Positions 9,855 to 17,665 of a stretch of 64,000 nt of DNA are shown piece by piece. The position numbers were made by a program, and so were the translations under genes. The stretch's first letter is position 1. Each line of letters begins with the position of its first letter. The notes under the pieces are model-generated. The model had not been told where the DNA came from, did not search any database, and saw only the letters and a list, made by a program, of their open reading frames with translations. The stretch comes from Streptomyces sp. SID3212 (GTDB taxonomy: Bacteria; Actinomycetota; Actinomycetes; Streptomycetales; Streptomycetaceae): the NCBI RefSeq assembly GCF_009865405.1, contig NZ_WWJY01000454.1:1-64000 (forward strand), read 5' to 3'.

Positions 9855-10718
9855 GTGACCGACGCGCGACCCCGTACCGGAGCGGCGGAGGCCGAAGTGG
9901 CCGACGCCCCAAGCCCGTTGCCGTACGCCCTGATCGCCACCGACCTGGACGGCACGCTCCTGCGCTCCGACCGTACGATCGGCGCGCGGACCCGGGCCGC
10001 CCTGACCCTCGCCACCGAGCGGGGGGCGCGGCACATCGTCGTCACCGGCCGGTCCGTCTCCTGGACCCGGCACGTCCTCGCGGATCTCGGGTACACCGGG
10101 CTCGCGGTCTGCGGGCAGGGCGGTCAGGTGTACGACACCGCCGCGCACCGGCAGTTGACGTCCGTCACGCTGGACCGGCGGACGGCCAGACAGGCGGTCG
10201 CCCTGATCGAGGCGGTGACAGGGCCGCTGACCCTGGCCGCCGACCGGGCGGGACTGGACGGGGTGGTGGTGGCCGCGCCCGGCTACCTGCACGACCTCGC
10301 CGGGGAGACCCCGCTCGTCCCGGACGCGGACGAGGAGGAGCTGTGGGCGCACCCCGTCCGCAAGTTCTACGTCCAGCACGCGACCCTCACCGAGGACGAG
10401 CTGGCCTCGGTCGCGGTACGGGTCGCCGGGGACCTCGTCGGGGTCGTCAAGGCGGGTCCCGGCGAGGTGGAACTGCTGCCGAAGGGCCTCACCAAGGCCA
10501 CCGGCCTCGCCTTCGCCGCCCACCGCCTGGGCCTGAGCGGCGCCGACACCATCGCGTTCGGGGACATGGCGAACGACATCCCGATGCTCGACTGGGCGGC
10601 GCACGGGGTGGCCATGGCCGCCGCTCCCGCCGAGGTGAAGGCGGCGGCCGACGAGGTGGCCCCGGGCAACGACGAGGACGGTGTCGCGGTGGTCCTGGAG
10701 CGCTTTTTCGGCGGGTGA
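9855..10718 (+). CDS. HAD superfamily phosphatase, Cof type
   Basis: 287 residues from the GTG at 9855, one base after the preceding stop and preceded by GGAGG. HAD motif I is DLDGTLLRSD, the motif II region is VTGRS, a Lys is seen near GLTKATGL, and motif IV is FGDMANDIPML. Cof-type enzymes dephosphorylate sugar phosphates, flavin intermediates or PLP. It closes the co-directional run and is followed by a strong terminator. Confidence 0.85.
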   Translation: MTDARPRTGAAEAEVADAPSPLPYALIATDLDGTLLRSDRTIGARTRAALTLATERGARHIVVTGRSVSWTRHVLADLGYTGLAVCGQGGQVYDTAAHRQLTSVTLDRRTARQAVALIEAVTGPLTLAADRAGLDGVVVAAPGYLHDLAGETPLVPDADEEELWAHPVRKFYVQHATLTEDELASVAVRVAGDLVGVVKAGPGEVELLPKGLTKATGLAFAAHRLGLSGADTIAFGDMANDIPMLDWAAHGVAMAAAPAEVKAAADEVAPGNDEDGVAVVLERFFGG

Positions 10719-10721
10719 GGA

Positions 10722-10757
10722 CCGGGGGCCGTACGGGATTCCCCGTACGGCCCCCGG
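10722..10757. terminator. Bidirectional terminator between convergent genes
   Basis: Perfect 16-bp stem (10722-10737 with 10742-10757, CCGGGGGCCGTACGGG and complement) around a 4-base loop. It lies between the HAD gene and the convergent peptidase gene. Confidence 0.85.
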
Positions 10758-10758
10758 C

Positions 10759-12729
10759 CTACGAGGACGCCGCCGGAAGGGACGGCGTGAACCCGAACAC
10801 GTCCCCGTACAGCTCCAGTTCGGCGTGGAGCGCGGTGATGGTGTTGCCCGCCTTCCGGAATCCGTGCCCCTCACCCTCGAAGCGGAGGTAGCGGCACTCC
10901 CCGCCGGTCTCCGCGATCCGCTCCGCCATCCGCAGGCTCTGGGCGGGCGGGCAGACGCGGTCGTCCAGCCCCTGGAGCAGGACGAACGGCGCGCGGATAC
11001 GGTCGGCGCCGGCCAGCGGCGAGCGCCGCTCGTACCGGTCCTTCGCCTCCGGCCAGGGCCCGATCAGCCCGTCCAGGTACCGCGATTCGAAGTCGTGCGT
11101 CCCGCCCGCGCTCCAGATCACCGGGTCGAGGAGCGGGTAGTAGATCCCGGCGGCGGCGTACAGCTCCGGCTCGGCGCACAGCGACGCGGCGGCCGTCCAA
11201 CCGCCCGCGCTCGCGCCCCGGACGGCGAGTCCGGCCGGGTCCGCGAGCCCCTCGGCCACCAGCCCCCGGGCCACGGCGGCACAGTCCCGCACGTCCGTGA
11301 CACCCCAGTTGCCGCGCAGCCGCTCCCGGTAGGCGCGGCCGTAGCCGGTGGAGCCGCCGTACTGCACGTCCACCACACCGATGCCCCGGCTGGTGAAGAA
11401 GCCGATCTCCTGGTTGAGCACCAGCGGCGTGCCGCTCGTCGGACCCCCGTGCACGAAGACCACCCACGGCGGGAGTTCGCCGGCGGGCCCGGTGTGGGTG
11501 GGGCTGTACGGCGGATACACGTGGGCGTACACGTCCTGGCCGTCGTCACCGCGGAAGGCACGGCGGTACGGGGTGGTCGCCCACGCGTCGAGCGCGGTGC
11601 CCGAGGGGGGCCGTACGACACGCACACTGCCGTCCGCCGGGTCGGCCAGGACCACACTGCGGCGCTGCCGCGGCCCGGCGCAGACCGCGGCGACGCGCCG
11701 GCCGTCGGTCGCCAGGGAGAACCACTCCGCGCCCGCCCCGCCGAAGCCCTCCGGGTCGGTGAGGGTGCCGTCGGGGGAGAGGATCCCCAGCGTGCGGGTG
11801 CCTGTGCCGTGCACGACGGCGAGCGAGCCGTCGCGCAGCGGGAGGCACCAGCGCAGCCCGATCCGCCACAGCGCGTCGCCGAACTCCTCCTCGCGCGGGC
11901 ACAGGTTGCGCAGGAGGCCGCCGTCCGGCGCGACCTCGTGGACGTTCCACCACCCGTCCGGGTCGGCGAGCGCGTACAGCGTGCCCGAGCCGTCGGCGGC
12001 CCACTCCGCCTGCGTCACCGCCAGGCGGTCCCCGACGAGGACGGCCGGCTCGCTCAGGGTGCCGTCGGCCCGGATCACGGCTCCCACGAGCTCGGTGGCG
12101 TCCCACGGCATGTCGGGGTGGTTCCAGCCCAGCCACACCACCCGGTCGCCGCCCGGCTCGACGCGGGGGCCGCTCATGAAGTGGTGACTGGCCGCCAACT
12201 CCCGTACCCGCGAGGGATCGTCGGCCGCGCCGCCGTCCAGGGGCAGCGCCACGAGGTGGCGGGTGACCCGGGTGCCCTCCTCGTCCTCGACCCGCTCGCG
12301 CAGGCACCAGACCTCGTCGCCGCGCACCGCGAAGTCGGCGTGGCGCAGCTCGGCCTGCCACGCGCCGGGCGGGCTGAGGGGCACCGGCTCCGTCCCCGGG
12401 CGCCAGAGGTACGCACGCTGGTCCCCGGCGTGGGTGAAGACGACGCCGTCCTCGGCCCGGTCGGAGAGCGCGAGCCAGGGCCGGCCCCCGTACTCGATCA
12501 CCCGGGTCCGTACGTCCCAACCGCCGCCGGGCAGGGCCTCCACCGGGCCGTCGGGACCACCGCGCATGAGGGCGGCGCGACCGCCCTCCTCGGGGAGCGC
12601 CTCGGTCCACCAGACCTCGTCCCCGACGAAGCCCACCCAGTCGAGCTGGGCCTCGCCCCGGGCGACGTCGGCGGCGCCGAGCGGGGACGGCCAGCTTCCG
12701 TACGGTGCCGTCCGATGTCCGTGTGCCAT
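10759..12729 (-). CDS. S9 family prolyl oligopeptidase/dipeptidyl aminopeptidase
   Basis: 656 residues from the ATG at 12729, which has GGGAGG 8 bases upstream; the frame extends ten codons further without a better start. The N-terminal half is a WD/beta-propeller-like domain and the C-terminal half an alpha/beta hydrolase. Catalytic Ser507 lies in GASAGG, the Asp in LQGLDDRVCPP and the His in GEGHGF. S9 peptidases cut short peptides, often after Pro. There is no signal peptide, so it is cytosolic. A cluster-type operator sits 15 bp upstream of the start codon. Because the predicted signal peptide of this cluster ends in IDWP, this enzyme is a candidate to trim or destroy it (inference). Confidence 0.9.
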   Translation of the reverse strand: MAHGHRTAPYGSWPSPLGAADVARGEAQLDWVGFVGDEVWWTEALPEEGGRAALMRGGPDGPVEALPGGGWDVRTRVIEYGGRPWLALSDRAEDGVVFTHAGDQRAYLWRPGTEPVPLSPPGAWQAELRHADFAVRGDEVWCLRERVEDEEGTRVTRHLVALPLDGGAADDPSRVRELAASHHFMSGPRVEPGGDRVVWLGWNHPDMPWDATELVGAVIRADGTLSEPAVLVGDRLAVTQAEWAADGSGTLYALADPDGWWNVHEVAPDGGLLRNLCPREEEFGDALWRIGLRWCLPLRDGSLAVVHGTGTRTLGILSPDGTLTDPEGFGGAGAEWFSLATDGRRVAAVCAGPRQRRSVVLADPADGSVRVVRPPSGTALDAWATTPYRRAFRGDDGQDVYAHVYPPYSPTHTGPAGELPPWVVFVHGGPTSGTPLVLNQEIGFFTSRGIGVVDVQYGGSTGYGRAYRERLRGNWGVTDVRDCAAVARGLVAEGLADPAGLAVRGASAGGWTAAASLCAEPELYAAAGIYYPLLDPVIWSAGGTHDFESRYLDGLIGPWPEAKDRYERRSPLAGADRIRAPFVLLQGLDDRVCPPAQSLRMAERIAETGGECRYLRFEGEGHGFRKAGNTITALHAELELYGDVFGFTPSLPAASS

Positions 12730-12743
12730 GTCCTGCCTCCCGA

Positions 12744-12770
12744 TTGACAAGCTTGGCAAGATATTGACAC
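12744..12770. promoter_or_regulatory. Cluster operator/promoter element between peptidase and MFS genes
   Basis: TTGACAAGCTTGGCAA (12744-12759) is a palindrome with one mismatched pair and the TTGCC-N6-GGCAA layout. Read to the right, TTGACA at 12744 and CACTGT at 12768 are 18 bp apart and could serve as -35/-10 for the MFS unit. Read to the left, the element sits just before the peptidase start. It is the leftmost of the recurring TTGCC/GGCAA sites. Confidence 0.6.
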
Positions 12771-12816
12771 TGTGTCGGGCATTCAGGCAAGCGATGCCTC
12801 CAAGGAGTTGATCGAC

Positions 12817-12870
12817 ATGGCGGAACGCGCTCTTTCCGTACGGTGGGTGAAGGCGGGGGACCGGCCATGA
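12817..12870 (+). CDS. Possible 17-codon leader ORF coupled to MFS gene
   Basis: ATG at 12817 with AAGGAG at 12802-12807 encodes MAERALSVRWVKAGDRP. Its TGA overlaps the ATG of the MFS gene (ATGA). The same frame is open back to a GTG at 12772, but that codon lies in the proposed -10 element. The good ribosome-binding site and the overlap suggest a translated leader that couples expression of the transporter. It could equally be chance. Confidence 0.35.
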   Translation: MAERALSVRWVKAGDRP

Positions 12871-14120
12871 CCCCCCGGCCGGGGACCCTCACCCCCCTCG
12901 ACGCGCCCGCGGTGCCGGCTCCGCGCCGCCTGCGCTCCGCGCTCTCGCTCGACCATCTCTTCGGCAGCCTGGGCCTGTTCACCGTTTTCCCCGTGCTCGG
13001 CCTGCTGCTCGCGGCGCGGGCGCCGGGGTCCGGGACCGCCGTGGTGGGCGCCGGGCTCTTCTGCTACACCGCGTCCGCCGGACTCGCCGCGCTGGCCCTC
13101 AACCGGTGGCTGCACCGGGTGGGTTACCGCACCGGGATGGTGGGCGGGGTCCTGCTCACCGCCGCCGCCTTCGGCTCGCTGCCGTACGCCAATACCGCCT
13201 GGGCCCTGTGCGCGCTGCTCGTCCTCGCCGGCACCGGTGTGAGCGTGCACTTCACGCTGTCCCGGGTGCTCATCGCCGAGGTCGTGCACGACAGCATCGG
13301 GCGGAACCGGATCTTCTCCCTGTTCCAGATAGCCGTCAACGCGGGTGCGATGCTGGGCCCGTTCGTCGCCAACCTGCTCTACCAGGACTCCGATCCCCGG
13401 CTGCTGATGGGGTTCGTGGCGCTCTGCTACCTGGGGGCCGGCGCGGTCATGGTGCCCGGCATCCCGCCTCGCCGCAGGCCGCCCGCCACCTCCGGCACGT
13501 GGCCGGTGAGCAGGGCGGTCCTGCTGCGGGTCGTGCGGACCCCCGCCATGCTGCGGCTGGTGGTGGTGAGCACCCTGGGCACGTTCGTGTACGCGCAGTT
13601 CTACTCGGCGTTCGCGCTGTCCGTGGGCCGGGACTTCGAGTCGGCGGCGGCCCGCTCCGTGCTGATCGCCGCGCCCGCCGTGTCGATCGTCCTGTTCCAG
13701 ACGGCGGTCACGGCGCTGATCAGCAAGCTGATGGCGGCGGGGAAGACACCCTTCGCCGTCCTCGGCCGCGCCAACATCCTCTTCGGCGTGTCCATGCTGC
13801 TGCTCGGGGTGGGCCTGCCGCCTCTGTTCGGAGCGGGTGTCGCGGTCCTGGTGTTCGCCCTCGCCGAGATGATGTTCGCGCCGATGATGAGCACCGCGTT
13901 CGCCGGGCTCGGGGTGGGCTCCAGCCTGGAGGTCATGCACCTGCGGCAGGTCTGCTGGTCCACGGGGGAGGCGCTGGGGTCGCTGGCGGGCGGGTCGCTG
14001 TTCCTCATGCTCCACGACGCGGGAGAGGCGTGGCTGTACTGGGACGTGCTGGGCGTGGTCACGCTGGTGTGCACGGGGCTGCTGGCGTTCCTGGTCCGGC
14101 CGGGGACGTCCCGTACCTGA
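12867..14120 (+). CDS. MFS transporter (efflux type)
   Basis: 417 residues from the ATG at 12867 (GGGGGA upstream); a GTG at 12843 would add eight residues. About 12 hydrophobic helices in two halves, with the loop-2/3-like motif LNRWLHRVGYRTG. MFS drug or sugar efflux pumps use proton motive force. Its promoter carries the cluster operator, so it probably exports the cluster product or an intermediate. Confidence 0.8.
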   Translation: MTPRPGTLTPLDAPAVPAPRRLRSALSLDHLFGSLGLFTVFPVLGLLLAARAPGSGTAVVGAGLFCYTASAGLAALALNRWLHRVGYRTGMVGGVLLTAAAFGSLPYANTAWALCALLVLAGTGVSVHFTLSRVLIAEVVHDSIGRNRIFSLFQIAVNAGAMLGPFVANLLYQDSDPRLLMGFVALCYLGAGAVMVPGIPPRRRPPATSGTWPVSRAVLLRVVRTPAMLRLVVVSTLGTFVYAQFYSAFALSVGRDFESAAARSVLIAAPAVSIVLFQTAVTALISKLMAAGKTPFAVLGRANILFGVSMLLLGVGLPPLFGAGVAVLVFALAEMMFAPMMSTAFAGLGVGSSLEVMHLRQVCWSTGEALGSLAGGSLFLMLHDAGEAWLYWDVLGVVTLVCTGLLAFLVRPGTSRT

Positions 14121-14151
14121 CAGGGGGGGGCATCCCTTCAACGGTGCAGCC

Positions 14152-14388
14152 ATGCTGGGCACGCTCGCCGTCGCCGCACCCGCCTCAGCCGCCCCCGACG
14201 CCCACCAGCCGCAGCAGGCCGGCGTGTCGGCCGCCGTACCCGCCCAGTGGGTCTACAACAGCTGGTACCTGAACCGGAAGGACTGCGACGCGGCGGCCGA
14301 GCTGATCAAGAAAACAACCGGCTACCTCGGCCAGTGCAAGGGCCCCATGAACTCCGCCGGCCGCTTTGACCTGTACCTCTGGCAGTAA
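14152..14388 (+). CDS. Small secreted protein, N-terminus possibly truncated
   Basis: 78 residues. It begins directly with the hydrophobic end of a signal peptide (MLGTLAVAAPASAAP, cleavage after ASA) and lacks the usual positively charged N-region. The frame stays open upstream (NGAAM...) but without a start, and an 8-G run lies at 14123-14130, so the original 5' end may have been lost. The mature part has two Cys (CDAA, GQCKG) and ends in FDLYLWQ, resembling small secreted streptomycete proteins of unknown function. It is flanked by a terminator. Confidence 0.5.
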   Translation: MLGTLAVAAPASAAPDAHQPQQAGVSAAVPAQWVYNSWYLNRKDCDAAAELIKKTTGYLGQCKGPMNSAGRFDLYLWQ

Positions 14389-14434
14389 ATCCCTCTCCCT
14401 CGCCCGTCATGCCTGACCAGCGCACGGGCCACAC

Positions 14435-14472
14435 GGAGCCCCGCCCACCGAGCACAGGTGGGCGGGGCTTCC
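14435..14472. terminator. Bidirectional terminator
   Basis: Stem GGAGCCCCGCCCACC / GGTGGGCGGGGCTTCC (one G-T pair) around a 7-base loop, between the small secreted protein gene and the convergent PKS gene. Confidence 0.8.
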
Positions 14473-14547
14473 GCGTCGTCGGTCCGGCTCGCCCATGTCC
14501 GCGTTCGCGCCCGCGACCCCGGGGCGTGTGCGGTACGGGGTCCAGGT

Positions 14548-17514
14548 TCAGCTTCGGACGACGGGCCGGTCGAGGAGGCCGAGGACGATCTCGGTCTGAC
14601 GGCCCAGCGTGCGGCCGATCAGGAGATCGCGGAGGGAGACGGAGACCCCCAGCCGCACCTTGATCCGGCGCGCCAGATGGGTGGTCGCCAGCGAGTCGCC
14701 GCCCAGGTCGAAGAAGTCCGCGTCGGCGGAGAGGCCGGTGTGGCCGAGGAGGTCGGCCCAGAGCCCGGCGAGGACGGTCGCGGGGTCCTCCGCGGCTGTC
14801 GCTTCCTCGGCCGGAGGAACGTCCGGCAAGGGCCCGTTCACCGACGCCGTGTCCTGCGTCCGTCCGGCGGCCCCCGGGGGCGCGGCCTCGCGGGGAAGGG
14901 CCTCCGGGGCCGTCCAGCGCGGCCCGGCGAACGCGTATCCCGGCAGGTGTACGCGGCGTCCCGGGCCGCTCAGTGCCGTCGGCGCGAGCGGCAGCCCCTT
15001 CGCCCAGAGCGTGCCCAGGGCCGTCAGTACCTCCTCGCCCGGCCGGGCGGTACGGGCCGGGGACAGCGCGACCGGCGTCAGCCCGGCGGCGACGGCCAGG
15101 GCCGACAACACCCGCCCCGGGCCGATCTCGACGGCGACCGCACCCGGGAAGCGCCGCGCCAGGGTCTCCATCGCCTCGGCGAACCGCACCGTCCCCCGCG
15201 CCTGTGCCACGAACCGGTCCGCGGTGATCCGGGCGCCCGCCGGCACCAGCTCCCCGGTGGTGTTGGCCGCGAACGGCAGCACCGGCCGCCGCAGGGTGAT
15301 CCCCGCGAGCGCAGCCGACAGCGGGGCCAGCGCCGGCTCGACGAGCGCCGAGTGGAACGCGTGGCTCGTCCGCAGCCGCTTGGTGGGCACGCCGTCGCCC
15401 AGCCGGGTACGGAACGCCTCGACGGCGTCCTCGGTGCCCGCCACGACACAGCTCTCCGGTGCGTTGTGCGCGGCGAGTTCGAGCTCCGGCCCGCTCTCCG
15501 CGAGCAGCGTACGGAGCGACGCCTCGTCGCAGCCCACCGCGAGCATCGCGCCCGGCGGGCAGTCGGCCATGGCCCGGCCGCGTACCGTCAGTAGACGGGC
15601 CGCGTCGGCCAGGTCGAGCGCGCCCGCGACACAGGCCGCCGTGATCTCGCCGAGGCTGTGACCCGCCACGGCGGCCGGGGTGACACCGAGGGCGCGCAGC
15701 GCGACCGAGGCCGCGTACTCCACGGCGAACAGCGCGGGTTGGGCCAGCTCGGTGGCCTCCAGTTCCGCCGCCGGGAACGACTCGTCCAGCAGCGCCCGGC
15801 GTACGACTCCGGCCGTCACGGGGTCGAACGCGCCGAGGCAGTCCCGCAGGGCGTCCTCGAAGCCGGGCAGCGCCTCGGCGAACGGCCGTGCCATGCCGGG
15901 GTATTGGGACCCCTGCCCCGGGAAGAGGAACAGCGCCGGGGCCGGCAGGCCACCCGTCGTGACCTCGTCCCGTACGACCCCCTCACCGGACGCGAGGCGC
16001 TCGGCGATCTCCGCGCCGGTGCGCCCCGCCACCGCCAGCCGTACGGGCAGTTCGGCACGCGCGGCGGCGAGGGTGAACGCCGCGTCGGCCAGGGCCGGTT
16101 CCTCGCGTCGCAGATGGGTGCCGAGGCGCCGGGCGGAGCGCGCGAGGGCCTCGGGATCGGCGGCGGACAGCAGGAAGAGACGACCTGACTCCTCCTCGCC
16201 GCCGGTCTCCGCGGCCCGTACCGGCGGCGCCTGCTCGATGACCACATGCGCGTTCGTCCCGCCGACGCCGAACGAGCTGATCCCGGCCCTGCGCGGCAGC
16301 GGCCCCCGCCACTCCCGCGCCTCGGCGGGCACGTACAGCGGTGAATCCTCCGTCTCCAGCAGCGGGTTGAGCCGGGTGAAGCCCGCCACCGGCGGTACCA
16401 CCCCCTCCTTGACCACCAGCAGGGCCTTGATGAGCGAGGCGACCCCGGCCGCGTTGTCCAGGTGGCCGGTGTTGGCCTTGAGGGCGCCGACCGCGATCGT
16501 GCCCGGGCCCGCCCCCGTACCACCGAGTGCCGCAGACGCGGCGGTCCACTCGATCGGGTCGCCCACGCGCGTCCCGGTGGCGTGCGCCTCCAGGTATCCG
16601 AGTGACCCGCCGTCCACGTCCGCCGCCGCCAACGCCGCCCGGATGACGGCCTCCTGGCCGTCCACGGACGGCGCGTAGTAACCGGCCTTCGACGCGCCGT
16701 CGTTGTTGATCGCCGTCCCGAGCACCACGCCGTACGGCTCAGGCCCGTCCGCCAAGGCGTCGTCCAGACGACGCAGGACCACACAGGCGACCCCGGAACC
16801 GGCCACCACCCCGTCGGCGCTCTCGTCGAAGGGGCGGCAGGCGCCGGCCGCCGAGTGGATGCCGCCCGGCACGTGGAGATGGCCGCCCTGCGGGTGCGCG
16901 ATGCCCGCCCCGACCACGAGCGCCTGGTCGCAGTCCCCGTTCAACAGGGCCTGTACGGCGAGGTGGACGGCGACCAGCGAGGAGGAGCACGCGGTCTGCA
17001 CGGCCACCGCGGGCCCGGTCAGGCCGAGTTTGTACGAGAGGAGGCTCGCCATGAAGTCCGGCTCGGTGCCGTGCAGCGCGTCTTCCAGGGTGAGCGGGTC
17101 GAGCCCGCCGCCCGCCACCATGGCGCGCAGGTAGCCGCTGCTGCTCGCGGACGCGAAGACCCCGGTGACCGAGGTGTCCCCGGGCCGGCACCCGGCGTCC
17201 TCCAGCGCCCCCCACGCGACCTCCAGCATCAGGCGGTGCTGCGGGTCCATCATCTCCGCCTCCCGGGGGCTGACCCGGAAGAGCGTGTTCTCGAAGCGGT
17301 CCGCGTCGTCCAGATGGCCGTGTACGGGGACGAAGTCCGGGTCGTCCAGGAGGCTCCGCGGCATCCCGGCGTCGAGCAGTTCGCCACGGGTGTGCCGCCG
17401 CGTCAGGACGCGTCCCGCCACCAGGGCGGACCACCACTCCGCGAGGTCCGTCGCGCCGGGAAACCGTGCGGCGAGGCCGGTGACGGCGATGTCGAGAGAA
17501 CGGTCACGGGACAT
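14548..17514 (-). CDS. Type I polyketide synthase module KS-AT-ACP
   Basis: 988 residues from the ATG at 17514 (GGGGAAG upstream). KS (about 5-430): active Cys176 in QTACSSS, histidines in EAHATGT and NTGHLDN. AT (about 530-830): FLFPGQGSQ, active Ser in GHSLGE, and the specificity motif HAFH, which predicts malonyl-CoA. ACP (about 900-975): the phosphopantetheine Ser in GGDSLATTH. There is no KR, DH, ER or TE, so one decarboxylative condensation would leave a beta-keto thioester. No docking segments are obvious. It probably extends an aminoacyl thioester made by the stand-alone NRPS proteins, or supplies a two-carbon unit. It is transcribed divergently from the P450 gene through a shared operator region. 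Confidence 0.93.
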   Translation of the reverse strand: MSRDRSLDIAVTGLAARFPGATDLAEWWSALVAGRVLTRRHTRGELLDAGMPRSLLDDPDFVPVHGHLDDADRFENTLFRVSPREAEMMDPQHRLMLEVAWGALEDAGCRPGDTSVTGVFASASSSGYLRAMVAGGGLDPLTLEDALHGTEPDFMASLLSYKLGLTGPAVAVQTACSSSLVAVHLAVQALLNGDCDQALVVGAGIAHPQGGHLHVPGGIHSAAGACRPFDESADGVVAGSGVACVVLRRLDDALADGPEPYGVVLGTAINNDGASKAGYYAPSVDGQEAVIRAALAAADVDGGSLGYLEAHATGTRVGDPIEWTAASAALGGTGAGPGTIAVGALKANTGHLDNAAGVASLIKALLVVKEGVVPPVAGFTRLNPLLETEDSPLYVPAEAREWRGPLPRRAGISSFGVGGTNAHVVIEQAPPVRAAETGGEEESGRLFLLSAADPEALARSARRLGTHLRREEPALADAAFTLAAARAELPVRLAVAGRTGAEIAERLASGEGVVRDEVTTGGLPAPALFLFPGQGSQYPGMARPFAEALPGFEDALRDCLGAFDPVTAGVVRRALLDESFPAAELEATELAQPALFAVEYAASVALRALGVTPAAVAGHSLGEITAACVAGALDLADAARLLTVRGRAMADCPPGAMLAVGCDEASLRTLLAESGPELELAAHNAPESCVVAGTEDAVEAFRTRLGDGVPTKRLRTSHAFHSALVEPALAPLSAALAGITLRRPVLPFAANTTGELVPAGARITADRFVAQARGTVRFAEAMETLARRFPGAVAVEIGPGRVLSALAVAAGLTPVALSPARTARPGEEVLTALGTLWAKGLPLAPTALSGPGRRVHLPGYAFAGPRWTAPEALPREAAPPGAAGRTQDTASVNGPLPDVPPAEEATAAEDPATVLAGLWADLLGHTGLSADADFFDLGGDSLATTHLARRIKVRLGVSVSLRDLLIGRTLGRQTEIVLGLLDRPVVRS

Positions 17515-17577
17515 GCTTCCCCTTCGGTCGCTGGGCGGTGCCGTCCGCGCCGGGGCGTGTCCTGACAGCACTCTGTT

Positions 17578-17622
17578 GGCAACAGATTGCCTTGACTGTG
17601 ACTCATGTGGCAACCTATTGCC
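17578..17622. promoter_or_regulatory. Divergent operator/promoter for PKS and P450 genes
   Basis: Two dyads GGCAA-CAGA-TTGCC (17578-17591) and GGCAA-CCTA-TTGCC (17609-17622) lie 31 bp apart centre to centre. The inner half-sites form TTGCC-N17-GGCAA (17587-17613). Rightward this gives TTGCCT-18-CAACCT for the P450; leftward it gives TTGCCA-18-CAATCT for the PKS. One symmetric element could therefore serve as -35 and -10 in both directions. Confidence 0.7.
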
Positions 17623-17665
17623 TCACATTGGACCGTACGTACCACGCGTCCCCAGGAGCCCTGTC

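Noticed and set aside
12772-12774. GTG giving a 32-residue version of the leader ORF
   Set aside because: It lies within the proposed -10 element and has no ribosome-binding site; the ATG at 12817 with AAGGAG is the better start.
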